A DNA stretch of 64,000 bases from Nostoc sp. NIES-3756 (GCF_001548375.1 NZ_AP017295.1:5355001-5419000), one strand, 5' to 3'. Positions 18,401 through 27,117 are shown, counted from the first letter of the stretch. Numbers and translations are program-made. Notes: generated from the sequence alone by a model not told the origin.

Positions 18401-21074
18401 TTTTTACCTCATAAACTCTGACTTGTTCTAATGATGATTTGGCGTTGACTAACACCACTTGAATGAATTTTTCCATCTGCTCAAAATCGCCAGCTAGATA
18501 GGCAGCTTCTGCTGCGGTTTCATACAAGGCTAAAGTTAGTTGATATTGATTTTCCCAACTATTATCTGCTAATAATTGTATTCCCGTAGTTAAATATTTA
18601 ATTGCTGATGTATAAGCAGTTGATGCCAAAGCTTTACGTCCAGCAATTAGATTCATCTCGGCTAATTCATCACGCTTGCTTTGAACTGTGATTAGTTCTA
18701 AAGCAATATTTAATTGATTGACTATTTGAAAGATTTTATCTGCTCTTTCAGCGACTGGAATATTATCTAAAAGTAATAGCCCGATTTTTAAGTGAAGTTG
18801 TTTTTTGAAGTTTTCGGAAACTAAAGAATAAGCAGCTTGTTGTACTCGGTCGTGAATAAATTTATATGTAGGTGGTTTGAAATTAACTGCTGCTTGATGC
18901 AACTTTTGGTTAGTAAAATTATTTGAGTAATTAGTATCTCCTGGGAATAATTTATAAGTGTCAGTTTGAGGTAACATTATTCCTTCATGTAAAGCAGACC
19001 ATAAGTCAGAGGCAGTGTCTACCACAGACTTTTCATTGGCGATCGCTAAAGTTTGCAAGTCAAATTCATTACCAATGCAAGCTGCTATTTTTAAGACATT
19101 TTGTGTCATTATCGGCAATTTTTGTATTTGCATTGCCATGAACTGCACGACATCATCTGTCAAGGATAATTCTTGAATTGTGAGAATGTCATACTGCCAA
19201 CAACCTACATCAAAATTAAACTTGATTATGCCATCTTCATATAAAGATTTTAAAAATTGAGTAGTAAAAAAAGGATTGCCTTTCGTTTTAGCAAAGACCA
19301 TTTGGCTTAGAGGAATGGTTATTTCCTCTTGACAATGAAGCGTATCGGCAATCAATATATTTAGATGATTCTGATTCAAAGGTGATAAGGAAATCTGAGT
19401 AATACTACCTCGTGTTTTCTCAATCTCCTGAAGTGTTAAATACAGTGGGTGTGCTTGAGAAATTTCATTATCACGATATGCACCAATGAGAAATAAACTA
19501 TACTCATCTTGATGATTAATTTGTGACTTAGCATCTGTCCAAAGCTCACCGTCAAAAACAGGAATCCAAAAATTTTCTGTGATTGCAGCAGGTGTGACCG
19601 ATTTTTCCCTCCGTATATTGGTTTGACTCATTAATAACTGAATAAGTGTTAAAGAAGCTGTATCTGCCCATTGCAAGTCATCTAGAAAAATTACTAAGGG
19701 ATGCTGTTTACTACTAAATACTCGAATAAATTTTTGCAATAATAAATTAAATCGATTTTGGGCAGCAATCCCAGAAAGTTCAGCTACACTTGGCTGTTGA
19801 CCAATAATTTCTGCCAGTTCAGGAATTACATTAATAATTACCTGAGCTTGTTCACCTAAAGCGTCTAAGATTTTGCTGCGCCAAGTTTGAATTTGAGCAT
19901 CTGTTTCTAAAAGTATTTGCTCAATTAAATCTTTAAAAGCTTGTACTAATCCCGATAAAGGAATATCTCGTTGAAATTGATCAAACTTACCTTTAATGAA
20001 ATAGCTACGTTGACGAACAATTGGTTTATAAACTTCGTTAACTACAGCCGTCTTACCAACACCAGAAAATCCACTTACTAATATCATTTCTGAATTTCCC
20101 TTAGTCACTCTTTCAAAGGTGCTAAGTAAAGTTGCTACCTCTTTTTGGCGACCATAGAGTTTTTCGGGAATTAGGAAACGATCTGAGACATCCTTAGTTG
20201 CCAACTTAAAAGATGTTATATTGCCTGTTGTTTGCCACTGTTTATAGCAAATTTCTAAGTCGTACCTCAGTCCGTAAGCACTCTGATAGCGGTCTTCAGC
20301 ATTTTTCGCCATCAGCTTACAAATGATATCAGACAGGATAGAAGGAATCTTCGGGTTGATGGAACTGGCTGTTGGCGCTTGTTTAGCCATGTGAGAGTAA
20401 ACTAACTCCATCGGGTCAAGACTTATGAAGGGTAACTGTCCGGTTAGGAGTTCAAAAAATGTCACACCCAAAGAATAGAAATCGCTACGGTAGTCAATTC
20501 CCCTGTTCATCCTACCTGTTTGTTCAGGGGATAAATAAGCTAACGTTCCTTCTAAAACATTAAAGTTTGTGAGAGCTTGAACCTCTCTAGGTAGGAGGGA
20601 AGCAATACTAAAATCAATGATTTTAACTTCCAGCGTGCTGGGGTTAATGAGGATATTGGCGGGTTTGATATCTTTATGAATAATGCGATGACGATGTAGT
20701 CCTTCTAAAATAGATGCGATCGCAACAGAAATTTGGAGAAATATGCTTATATCTATGTCATGTTTATCTCTCCAGTCCTTGAGCGATACAGCCCCACAGT
20801 CTTCCATGACCAGAGCATAACTATGACGATAAGTTTCTAAGCTTAGGGGTTTCACTATCCCCTGAACGTCTATATTTTTGGTAATTGTATACTGATTACG
20901 AAACTGAGCAACTTCTCCAAAAGTTGGGTACTCATTCCGCATCATTTTGATGACTACAGGTTTTTGGTCATGTTGCCTAATTGCTCGATAAACTAGGGTT
21001 TTGCTACCTAAGTAGATTTGCTCGGTAATGCGATATCCAGAAAGAGGGAATATTGTATCGAACAACATCGTCAT
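15438..21074 (-). CDS. Giant Ser/Thr kinase-AAA ATPase-GAF-histidine kinase (HstK-type)
   Basis: 1878 residues. Order: protein kinase domain (about 13-280); AAA/NACHT-like ATPase with Walker A GFSGVGKTA (about 335) and Walker B FLDDLQWAD (about 465); a long helical TPR-like region (about 750-1330); GAF (about 1390-1560, SILCIPLINQGKF); coiled coil; HisKA with GIAHEINNPTNF (about 1620); HATPase with NILSNAIDAL and GTGLGLSISYQV. This matches the dual-specificity kinases of heterocystous cyanobacteria and fungi. The kinase catalytic loop reads HKD rather than HRD and the metal loop DFS rather than DFG, which is common in this family but leaves activity uncertain. Orphan gene; it lies tail to tail with the hybrid kinase gene 53 bp away. 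Confidence 0.95.
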   Translation of the reverse strand: MTMLFDTIFPLSGYRITEQIYLGSKTLVYRAIRQHDQKPVVIKMMRNEYPTFGEVAQFRNQYTITKNIDVQGIVKPLSLETYRHSYALVMEDCGAVSLKDWRDKHDIDISIFLQISVAIASILEGLHRHRIIHKDIKPANILINPSTLEVKIIDFSIASLLPREVQALTNFNVLEGTLAYLSPEQTGRMNRGIDYRSDFYSLGVTFFELLTGQLPFISLDPMELVYSHMAKQAPTASSINPKIPSILSDIICKLMAKNAEDRYQSAYGLRYDLEICYKQWQTTGNITSFKLATKDVSDRFLIPEKLYGRQKEVATLLSTFERVTKGNSEMILVSGFSGVGKTAVVNEVYKPIVRQRSYFIKGKFDQFQRDIPLSGLVQAFKDLIEQILLETDAQIQTWRSKILDALGEQAQVIINVIPELAEIIGQQPSVAELSGIAAQNRFNLLLQKFIRVFSSKQHPLVIFLDDLQWADTASLTLIQLLMSQTNIRREKSVTPAAITENFWIPVFDGELWTDAKSQINHQDEYSLFLIGAYRDNEISQAHPLYLTLQEIEKTRGSITQISLSPLNQNHLNILIADTLHCQEEITIPLSQMVFAKTKGNPFFTTQFLKSLYEDGIIKFNFDVGCWQYDILTIQELSLTDDVVQFMAMQIQKLPIMTQNVLKIAACIGNEFDLQTLAIANEKSVVDTASDLWSALHEGIMLPQTDTYKLFPGDTNYSNNFTNQKLHQAAVNFKPPTYKFIHDRVQQAAYSLVSENFKKQLHLKIGLLLLDNIPVAERADKIFQIVNQLNIALELITVQSKRDELAEMNLIAGRKALASTAYTSAIKYLTTGIQLLADNSWENQYQLTLALYETAAEAAYLAGDFEQMEKFIQVVLVNAKSSLEQVRVYEVKIQAYGAQNQALEAVHTALNFLKVLGVEFPKNPCQADIQIAIAEIASHMNGRSIEELIHLPQMSEAQPLAVMRILSSAIALAYQAVPELFPLIVLKQVNLSLQYGNAVLSAFAYVAYGLMLAGILGDINSGYQFGKLAENLLSTLPAKQIKARVIETFNQLIKPAKEHIKNTLEPLLDVYSIGLETGDLEFAAYGLYSHCYHAYFLGQEMAELEQEMAKYNDFIKQIKQDRILNWHRIYQQTVLNLLGDNQEPFRLIGNAYDEEKMLTIHLETNDGIALLYFYFCKLHLCYLFNQYTEALENSILAEQYLRGGIGKLVVPLFYFYDSLVQLATYKEVQATTQQQILEKVSFNQEKMRIWAEHAPINYLHKFYLVEAEKYHVLGQYIEAIEHYDRAISLARDNEYINEEALANELAAKFYLAWDKQKIAQTYLMDAYYGYSRWGAKAKVDDLTQRYPQLLAPILQQEKLNLQSTNTISSNRLNLTLQPTVIGSKTGISDSLDLASVIKAYQALSGIIDLEQLLSTLMQVVMENAGASKSALILSENDNLTVMAVSSITNIADVFTQFPSTYLESSYDVPITLINYVKRSLDILVIDDANMPNFLAGDRYIISEQPQSILCIPLINQGKFLGVFYLENNLISGAFAGDRVEILKLLITQAAISLEIAMLYKNLAEANRKLEDYNHKLEEKVDARTQELNDKNQHLKEALQELQWTQSQLIHSEKMSSLGQMVAGIAHEINNPTNFIHGNITHASEYIQDLVDLIAIGQKEASKTLPEFQKKAAEIDLDFIIQDLRKILESMEIGSSRISNIVLGLRNFSRLDESEIKPVDIHEGIDNTLMILRHRLKEKSERPEIKVIKEYAKLPLVSCYPSQLNQVFMNILSNAIDALEDAISNKQLTLKNPTIHIRTELANGDKLQISIADNGVGMNAAVQQKIFDPFFTTKPVGRGTGLGLSISYQVIVEKHQGLLTCNSVLGKGTEFVIEIPLTQS

Positions 21075-21258
21075 CGTAGCGCTCTTAAGAACATGGTAGG
21101 TTTATCCTATTATTCCCTTTATTTTCTGATTCTTTCAATTTTTAATACTATAGGCAGATGACTTTTTATTGAAAAAACTTATACGACTGTAAATTAGTAG
21201 ACATTGCTCAAAATATCATCAATTTGGTGGGTATGGGCATAGGTGTAGGCGAGAATAA

Positions 21259-21309
21259 CTATGGACTATGGACTAATGACTAATGACCAATGACCAATGA
21301 CTAATGACT
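21259..21309. repeat. GACTAAT/GACCAAT heptamer array overlapping menD start
   Basis: Tandem heptamers (GGACTAT, GACTAAT, GACCAAT) run into the first codons of menD, whose ATG 21297 is itself one of the repeat ATGs. Earlier ATGs in the array open only MTND- or MTNDQ-type mini-ORFs. Confidence 0.8.
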
Positions 21310-23078
21310 CTTATCAAAATATTAATCAACTCTGGGCTTATGTCTTCACCGAAACACTTAAGCGTTTAGGATTGACTTGTGCAGTAATTTGTCCTGGTTC
21401 CCGTTCTACACCCTTAGCAGTTGCCTTTGCTCAACAAGTCCCTGATATTGAAGCTATTTCTATACTTGATGAACGTTCTGCTGCCTTTTTTGCCTTGGGA
21501 GTAGCCAAAGCAACTGGCCGTCCTGTGGCTATTGTTTGCACTTCTGGAACTGCGGGAGCGAACTTTTATCCAGCCGTTATTGAAGCCCAAGAAAGCCGCG
21601 TACCACTGTTATTATTAACCACTGATAGACCACCAGAGTTAAGAGAATGCCACTCTGGACAAACTATAGATCAGGTAAAACTCTACGGTAATTACCCAAA
21701 CTGGCAAGCAGAGTTAGCATTACCAGTAGCAGAAATAGGAATGCTAGCGTATCTGCGGCAAACTTTAATTCATAGTTGGCATAGAGCGCAAGTCCCAACA
21801 CCAGGGCCAGTACACCTAAATATTCCCTTTCGTGACCCCCTAGCACCTATTCCCGATGGCGTAGACTTAAGCTATTTACTATCTCAGTTCCATCCAGAAG
21901 AATTTTTTGCAGGACTTACTAAGACTTCCCTACTCTCTACTCCCCACTCCCCCATCCTTCAAGAATGGTCACAATCTCAGCGAGGATTAATCATCGCAGG
22001 TGTCGCTCAACCACAGCAACCACAGGAATATTGTAGAGCGATCGCTAAACTTTCCCAAACCCTCAAATGGCCTGTATTAGCAGAGGGACTTTCCCCGGTG
22101 AGAAATTATGCTGACCTCAACCCCTATTTAATTTCCACCTACGACCTAATTTTACGCAATCAACAATTAGCAAAACACCTAGCACCCGACATGATAATTC
22201 AGGTAGGTGATATGCCAACCAGCAAAGAACTACGTAGTTGGATAGACTATCACCAACCCCGATGCTGGGTAATTGACCCTAGTGACGAAAACCTCGACCC
22301 TCTGCATGGGAGGACGACGCATTTGAGAATGAGGGTGGAAGATTTGGGAGATGGGAGAGATGAGGGAGATGAGGGAGTGGGGGGAGATGAGGGGGAAAAA
22401 CCTGTTTCTGAGTATTTGCAGTTGTGGTGTGATGTTGAAGCCAAGGTTAGAGCGAATGTTAATGAAACTTTCAGTAAGATGAAGGATTTAGTTGAATGTA
22501 AAGCTGCTTGGTTGATTTCGCAGGTACTACCGCAGGGAACGCCATTATTTATTGCTAATAGTATGCCTGTGCGGGATGTGGAATTTTTCTGGAAACCGAA
22601 TAATTTAGGAGTGCGATCGCATTTTAACCGAGGTGCAAACGGCATTGATGGCACATTATCCACCGCTTTAGGAATTGCCCACCGACATCAAAGTAGTGTC
22701 ATGCTCACAGGAGATTTAGCTTTATTACATGACACCAACGGCTTTTTAATCAGAAATAAGTTCGTTGGACATCTGACAATTATCTTAATTAATAACAATG
22801 GCGGCGGAATTTTTGAAATGTTACCCATCGCCAAATTCGACCCACCATTTGAAGAATTTTTCGGCACACCACAAGATATTGATTTTGCTCAGTTATGCGC
22901 TACCTATGGTGTACAGCATGAGTTAGTTACCTCTTGGCAGCAGTTACAACAAAGATTAAACCCCTTACCAACTCAAGGTATTCGAGTTTTAGAGTTACGG
23001 ACAAATAGGAAAACTGATGCTAAATGGCGACAAGATAATATAAAAATGTTTGCAGTTGATATTCAAACAATTACGTAA
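21297..23078 (+). CDS. menD: 2-succinyl-5-enolpyruvyl-6-hydroxy-3-cyclohexene-1-carboxylate synthase (MenD)
   Basis: 593 residues. ThDP-dependent enzyme that adds the succinic semialdehyde unit from 2-oxoglutarate to isochorismate; in cyanobacteria this leads to phylloquinone of photosystem I. Visible features: N-terminal CPGSRSTPLAVAF, ThDP glutamate in DERSAAFFALG, TSGTAGANFYPAV, and the C-terminal ThDP/Mg motif with GDLALLHD and NNNGGGIFEML. Residues about 350-367 are a Gly/Asp/Glu-rich insert (GDGRDEGDEGVGGDEGE) encoded by a purine-rich dispersed repeat, placed between the central and C-terminal domains. The start ATG lies inside a heptamer array. No other men gene is adjacent. Confidence 0.95.
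   Translation: MTNDSYQNINQLWAYVFTETLKRLGLTCAVICPGSRSTPLAVAFAQQVPDIEAISILDERSAAFFALGVAKATGRPVAIVCTSGTAGANFYPAVIEAQESRVPLLLLTTDRPPELRECHSGQTIDQVKLYGNYPNWQAELALPVAEIGMLAYLRQTLIHSWHRAQVPTPGPVHLNIPFRDPLAPIPDGVDLSYLLSQFHPEEFFAGLTKTSLLSTPHSPILQEWSQSQRGLIIAGVAQPQQPQEYCRAIAKLSQTLKWPVLAEGLSPVRNYADLNPYLISTYDLILRNQQLAKHLAPDMIIQVGDMPTSKELRSWIDYHQPRCWVIDPSDENLDPLHGRTTHLRMRVEDLGDGRDEGDEGVGGDEGEKPVSEYLQLWCDVEAKVRANVNETFSKMKDLVECKAAWLISQVLPQGTPLFIANSMPVRDVEFFWKPNNLGVRSHFNRGANGIDGTLSTALGIAHRHQSSVMLTGDLALLHDTNGFLIRNKFVGHLTIILINNNGGGIFEMLPIAKFDPPFEEFFGTPQDIDFAQLCATYGVQHELVTSWQQLQQRLNPLPTQGIRVLELRTNRKTDAKWRQDNIKMFAVDIQTIT
22344..22396 (+). repeat. Dispersed purine repeat inserted in-frame in menD
   Basis: GGGAGATGGGAGAGATGAGGG-type DNA, the same family as intergenic repeats at 12.5, 28.4 and 34.4 kb, is translated here as about 17 Gly/Asp/Glu-rich residues. 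The frame is kept across it. Confidence 0.8.
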
Positions 23079-23129
23079 TTTTTTTTATATTTGATTGTTT
23101 TTAAAACTGTTAGTAAGAATAAAAAAATA

Positions 23130-23149
23130 ATATGGTCTTGAAACCATAT
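23130..23149. promoter_or_regulatory. Palindrome before toxin-antitoxin operon
   Basis: ATATGGT (23130-23136) and ACCATAT (23143-23149) form a 7-bp dyad with a 6-bp spacer, 24 bp upstream of the toxin ATG. Its place fits an operator for autorepression by the HTH antitoxin, which is usual for HigBA systems; the binding is inferred. Confidence 0.5.
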
Positions 23150-23172
23150 GGATTACAAGGCATAATAAAGTC

Positions 23173-23535
23173 ATGACTTGGGAAATTTTATTTCATGATG
23201 AATTTTTGCCTGAGTTTTATGAGTTGGCAATAGAAGTTCAGGAAGAACTCTTGGCACATGCAAAATTGCTTGAATCACAAGGGCCTCTTCTGCGAAGACC
23301 CCATGCTGATACATTAAAAGGCTCTCGACATAAAAATATGAAAGAACTTCGTTTTTATGCAAACGATGGTGTATGGCGGGTAGCGTTTGCTTTTGACCCA
23401 CAAAAGAAAGGAATATTACTGGTTGCTGGAAATAAAGCAGGGATAAGTGAAAAAAGATTTTATAAGCAATTAATCAAAAAGGCAGATCAACGATTTGAAT
23501 CTCATCTTGAAGAAGTGAAAGAAAAAGGAGAATAA
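23173..23535 (+). CDS. RelE/HigB-like toxin (phage Gp49-like, DUF891)
   Basis: 120 residues. The pattern MKELRF-WRVAFAF-AGNKAGISEKRFYKQLIKKAD is that of the Gp49/HigB branch of the RelE fold, which cuts mRNA on the ribosome. It precedes its antitoxin, the reversed order typical of higBA. The toxin stop is 4 bp before the antitoxin ATG, and the antitoxin Shine-Dalgarno lies in the last toxin codons, so translation is probably coupled. Both genes look intact. Confidence 0.88.
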   Translation: MTWEILFHDEFLPEFYELAIEVQEELLAHAKLLESQGPLLRRPHADTLKGSRHKNMKELRFYANDGVWRVAFAFDPQKKGILLVAGNKAGISEKRFYKQLIKKADQRFESHLEEVKEKGE

Positions 23536-23539
23536 AATT

Positions 23540-23884
23540 ATGGCAAAAAAATTAAGTGATGTAATGAATCAATTATCACCTGAACGTCGAGCTAAAATTG
23601 AAGCTCGCGCTCAAGCCTTGATTGCTGAAAATATGACGCTTCAAGATATAAGAAAAGCTAGGAAGTTAACTCAGGAATCTATGGCAGAGTTATTGGGTAT
23701 TCGTCAAGATAGCGTCTCTCGGCTAGAAAAACGTGCTGATATGTTGCTATCTACATTGCGTAGTTATGTCAAAGCTATGGGGGGAGAGCTAAAACTTGTA
23801 GCAGAATTTCCTGATAGACCGCCTGTGACTATCTCTGCACTAGGAGAATTAGATGAGCAAACTTCTGAGGTAGGACTAGATTGA
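23540..23884 (+). CDS. HigA-like XRE-family antitoxin
   Basis: 114 residues. The Cro/C1-type HTH spans about 38-90 (IRKARKLTQESMAELLGIRQDSVSRLEKR, given in part), followed by MLLSTLRSYVKAMGGELKL, the ending seen in XRE antitoxins paired with Gp49 toxins. The start ATG 23540 has a strong AAGGAG (23525-23530) at 9 nt. It should neutralise the upstream toxin and repress the operon through the palindrome at 23130-23149. Confidence 0.88.
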   Translation: MAKKLSDVMNQLSPERRAKIEARAQALIAENMTLQDIRKARKLTQESMAELLGIRQDSVSRLEKRADMLLSTLRSYVKAMGGELKLVAEFPDRPPVTISALGELDEQTSEVGLD

Positions 23885-24028
23885 TTTTTTAGACTCAACA
23901 TCACGTTTTTAGCTTCCATTGAGCATAATAAAAATAGTACATAAGGGTTGACCATATATGCTCAAAACCAACAAGCAGCAATTATAAATATTACTTGAGC
24001 TTTGAAAATGAATTAGAGATGAAAAGTC

Positions 24029-25768
24029 TTGGTAAATCGTTCTTCTGGGGTTCACTGCATAAATCCTGACTGTCAACGTCCCTATCCCCAACCTTGGGGT
24101 AACAAATTTTGTAACAGCTGTGGCGCGGTGCTAAAGTTGTTAGATCGTTATGTGCCTCTACAAACCTTAGGAGCGGGGGGTTTTGCCCAAATTTATACAG
24201 TGTTGGATGAGAAAACCCAAACTGAAAAAGTGCTAAAGGTGTTAATAGAAGATTCCCCAAAAGCACTGGAATTATTTACACAAGAAGCAGAAGTTTTAGT
24301 CAGGTTGCGTCATCCAGGAGTTCCCAAAGTTGAAGCTGATGGGCATTTTCAAGTTAATCTCACCAACCCTAAGCCGCATCAACTACCTTGTTTGGTAATG
24401 GAAAAAATTAACGGGCCTACTCTAGAGGAAATTCTCAATAAATATCCCCAAGGATGCCCGGAAGATATGGTTGTAAACTGGTTAAACCAAGCAGTAAAAA
24501 TTCTCCAAGAACTACATAAGCATCAGATTATACACCGTGATATTAAACCTTCTAATTTGATGTTACGAACTCCCTCGCCTAGCCTCATCACATCTCAAGG
24601 CGGTACAGGATGGGAACAATTAGTTTTAATTGATTTTGGCGGGGCAAAACAAGTCAATATAGGAAGACAACGCCAAGAGTCCAGTTCTACAAGATTATTT
24701 TCCTCTGGTTACAGTCCACCAGAACAAGTTACAGGGGGACACATAGGCCCAAGTGCCGATTTTTATGCCCTCGGTCGGACGATGATTGAATTACTCACAG
24801 GTAGGTATCCATCAGATTTGGAAGATCCCCAAACGGGGGTTTTGCGATGGCGTAATCGAGTTAATATCAAACCTCAGTTAGCAGATTTGCTGGATGAGAT
24901 GGTACAAGAAGATGTGCGATCGCGTCCGGCTAATGCTACTATCATCCAAAAACGGTTAGCAAAAATTCATCAACCCGCTTCAGGACAAAACAGTTTACAG
25001 CAAGCTTTAACACAAATTACCCATCAACTTGGGCTATTGGGGCAAGCTACAGACCAAGCTTTCAGCAATTTGGGGCAAACCTTAGGTAAAATCTTGCGGT
25101 GGATTTTACAGACAATCTTCCAAATTATCAAAGCTTGCTCTTTAACAATTTGGGCAATGCTGTTAACTGGTCTGGGTGCTAGTGCTGGCACAGTTACCGG
25201 ATATATTTTGGCATATCAAACCAATTTAGGCGATCGCTTAAGTGAATTTCTTACTACTCAATTACCAGGGTTAATACTTAACCCTGAAGCGGGGTTTGGT
25301 GCAGAAATAATAGTATTTGCCACCGCAGGCATAGGTACAGCTTGGGGTTTAACAGCATCGGGTTCTTTTGCCCAACGACGACGGTTTTTAGTCGCCTTTT
25401 TGATGGGTATAATTAGCTACGGTTTCGGTTGGCTATTATGGCAAGTCATTACATCAACCACATCTAGCGGTGAAGGTTTGGTTGGAGCAACTGCCATAGC
25501 CATATTCTTACTAGCCTTAAGTATGGGTTTCCGTAGCCACCACATAGTTTATGCCATGATTGGCTCATTTGGTACAGCGATTATCGTGGCAATTCTCGTA
25601 GTTTTAGGCTTTCCCGCTAATCTTTCCCAAGCTTCTACTCCTCACATTTGGTCAGAGTTACCCCTATCTATTACCTTCTTTAGCTCTATAGGTATTTTAA
25701 TGAGCTTCTGGTTAGGCATAAGCTACTACGTCATTGTGCCAGGATTACGCTTCTTGGGTTGGCGGTAA
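24029..25768 (+). CDS. Membrane Ser/Thr protein kinase with N-terminal zinc ribbon
   Basis: 579 residues. The N-terminus holds a CINPDC and FCNSCG pair, a zinc-ribbon-like module found on cyanobacterial Ser/Thr kinases. The kinase domain (about 38-310) has GAGGFAQIY, the catalytic loop IIHRDIKPSN and LIDFGGAKQV, so the catalytic residues are intact. Residues about 365-575 hold several hydrophobic segments, giving a membrane-anchored C-terminal region of unknown function. The start is TTG 24029: the frame has a TGA just upstream, and no ATG precedes the zinc ribbon. A 9-bp stem terminator lies downstream at 25885-25918. Confidence 0.92.
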   Translation: MVNRSSGVHCINPDCQRPYPQPWGNKFCNSCGAVLKLLDRYVPLQTLGAGGFAQIYTVLDEKTQTEKVLKVLIEDSPKALELFTQEAEVLVRLRHPGVPKVEADGHFQVNLTNPKPHQLPCLVMEKINGPTLEEILNKYPQGCPEDMVVNWLNQAVKILQELHKHQIIHRDIKPSNLMLRTPSPSLITSQGGTGWEQLVLIDFGGAKQVNIGRQRQESSSTRLFSSGYSPPEQVTGGHIGPSADFYALGRTMIELLTGRYPSDLEDPQTGVLRWRNRVNIKPQLADLLDEMVQEDVRSRPANATIIQKRLAKIHQPASGQNSLQQALTQITHQLGLLGQATDQAFSNLGQTLGKILRWILQTIFQIIKACSLTIWAMLLTGLGASAGTVTGYILAYQTNLGDRLSEFLTTQLPGLILNPEAGFGAEIIVFATAGIGTAWGLTASGSFAQRRRFLVAFLMGIISYGFGWLLWQVITSTTSSGEGLVGATAIAIFLLALSMGFRSHHIVYAMIGSFGTAIIVAILVVLGFPANLSQASTPHIWSELPLSITFFSSIGILMSFWLGISYYVIVPGLRFLGWR

Positions 25769-25811
25769 AGTTGAACAGATGAAGCAGTAGAGCAGGGAAG
25801 AATAATGAATT

Positions 25812-25869
25812 ACTGTTGACTGTTGACTGTTGACTAATGACTAATGACTAATGACTAATGACTAATGAC
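25812..25869. repeat. GACTGTT/GACTAAT heptamer array
   Basis: Seven to eight tandem heptamers (TTGACTG, then ACTAATG) after the kinase gene. Confidence 0.85.
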
Positions 25870-25884
25870 AAAAAATAATTAATA

Positions 25885-25918
25885 CCCCCTGACGGGTAAT
25901 AATTACCTAGTCAGGGGG
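25885..25918 (+). terminator. Stem-loop terminator candidate
   Basis: CCCCCTGAC (25885-25893) pairs perfectly with GTCAGGGGG (25910-25918); an inner GGTAA/TTACC extends the hairpin. CGTTTATA follows. It lies 116 bp after the kinase stop. Confidence 0.6.
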
Positions 25919-26234
25919 CGTTTATAGGTGGTAGACTATAATTGGTTCTGTATATTTACTTTACGCTTTGATTCTAGAACCTAGAGACCTGTTTGACTAC
26001 TGTAATTCCCACGATTAATAGTAATTTCATAGGTTCTTCATCGCCGCTTCATTCACGTTGATTTACTGAGAAAATCACAAAGCCAGATGTGAAAATTAAC
26101 TTAGCCCTGGTTTTTAACACTCAACAGCACTCAACATCAATTTCGGACTCGTCCTCAAACTTATATTGCAATCAACAACAGAAGAAACACACCTGGCCGT
26201 AGACTGACATTTAGATTGCATTCTCGAATAGAAT
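25919..26234. other. Gap before pcyA
   Basis: About 316 bp with no gene I can support. It should hold the pcyA promoter, but no clear -10/-35 pair or known operator stands out. Confidence 0.5.
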
Positions 26235-26972
26235 ATGTCACTAACTTCCATTCCCTCGCTACGTGAGCAACAACATCCCCTCATTCGCCAACTAGCGGAC
26301 TGTATAGAAGCAGTTTGGCATCAGCATCTGGATTTGTCGCCTTACCATTTGCCTGCTGAGTTGGGGTATGTGGAAGGGAGACTAGAGGGTGAGAAACTGA
26401 TAATTGAAAACCGTTGCTATCAAACACCCCAGTTTCGGAAGATGCACTTGGAATTAGCCAAGGTGGGAAATATGCTGGATATCCTCCACTGCGTGATGTT
26501 TCCCCGTCCAGAATATGACTTACCTATGTTTGGCTGTGACTTAGTTGGGGGGAGGGGTCAAATTAGTGCGGCGATCGCCGACCTTTCTCCAGTACACTTA
26601 GACCGTACCCTACCCGAATCCTATAATTCTGCGCTGTCAAATCTCAACCCACTAGATTTTTCCCAGCCGCGAGAATTACCAGAATGGGGACATATCTTCT
26701 CTGAGTTCTGTATTTTTGTCCGTCCGAGTTCACCGGAAGAAGAAACCATGTTTTTGGGACGGGTGCGGGAGTTTTTAGAAGTACATTGTCAAAATGCGAT
26801 CGCCTCTAGTCCCGTTTCCCCAGAACAAACACAGCAAATTTTAGCTGGACAACATAATTACTGTACCCAACAGCAACAAAACGATAAAACCCGCAGGGTA
26901 CTAGAAAAAGCCTTTGGTGCAGACTGGGCAGAATATTACATGACTACAGTGTTATTTGATTTACCAGAATAA
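26235..26972 (+). CDS. pcyA: Phycocyanobilin:ferredoxin oxidoreductase
   Basis: 245 residues, the usual length. PcyA reduces biliverdin IXalpha by four electrons from ferredoxin to phycocyanobilin, the chromophore of phycobiliproteins and phytochromes. The catalytic residues are present with a shift of three relative to the Synechocystis enzyme: Glu73 (KMHLELAK), His85 ([14 protein letters not shown]) and Asp102 (MFGCDLVGG). It is a soluble ferredoxin-dependent bilin reductase. Monocistronic, followed by a STRR-containing gap and an unrelated gene. Confidence 0.97.
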   Translation: MSLTSIPSLREQQHPLIRQLADCIEAVWHQHLDLSPYHLPAELGYVEGRLEGEKLIIENRCYQTPQFRKMHLELAKVGNMLDILHCVMFPRPEYDLPMFGCDLVGGRGQISAAIADLSPVHLDRTLPESYNSALSNLNPLDFSQPRELPEWGHIFSEFCIFVRPSSPEEETMFLGRVREFLEVHCQNAIASSPVSPEQTQQILAGQHNYCTQQQQNDKTRRVLEKAFGADWAEYYMTTVLFDLPE

Positions 26973-27060
26973 TTTTGATGGTAAAAGGTTAATTGTACAT
27001 TTTTGTGTTGGTTGTTGACGGTTAACTGTTGACTGTCAGCAACCGACACAACTTTGTACT

Positions 27061-27117
27061 AATTCGTAATTCGTAATGGGCTACGCCCCGCTACGCTAAC
27101 GTAATTCGTAATTAATA
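27061..27117. repeat. AATTCGT array with nested 24-bp GC-rich insert
   Basis: AATTCGTAATTCGTAA is interrupted at 27077-27100 by TGGGCTACGCCCCGCTACGC plus four bases, then CGTAATTCGTAATT resumes. The insert is GC-rich and related to the other CTACGC-type units in the window. It looks like a small dispersed repeat that entered the array. Confidence 0.7.
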
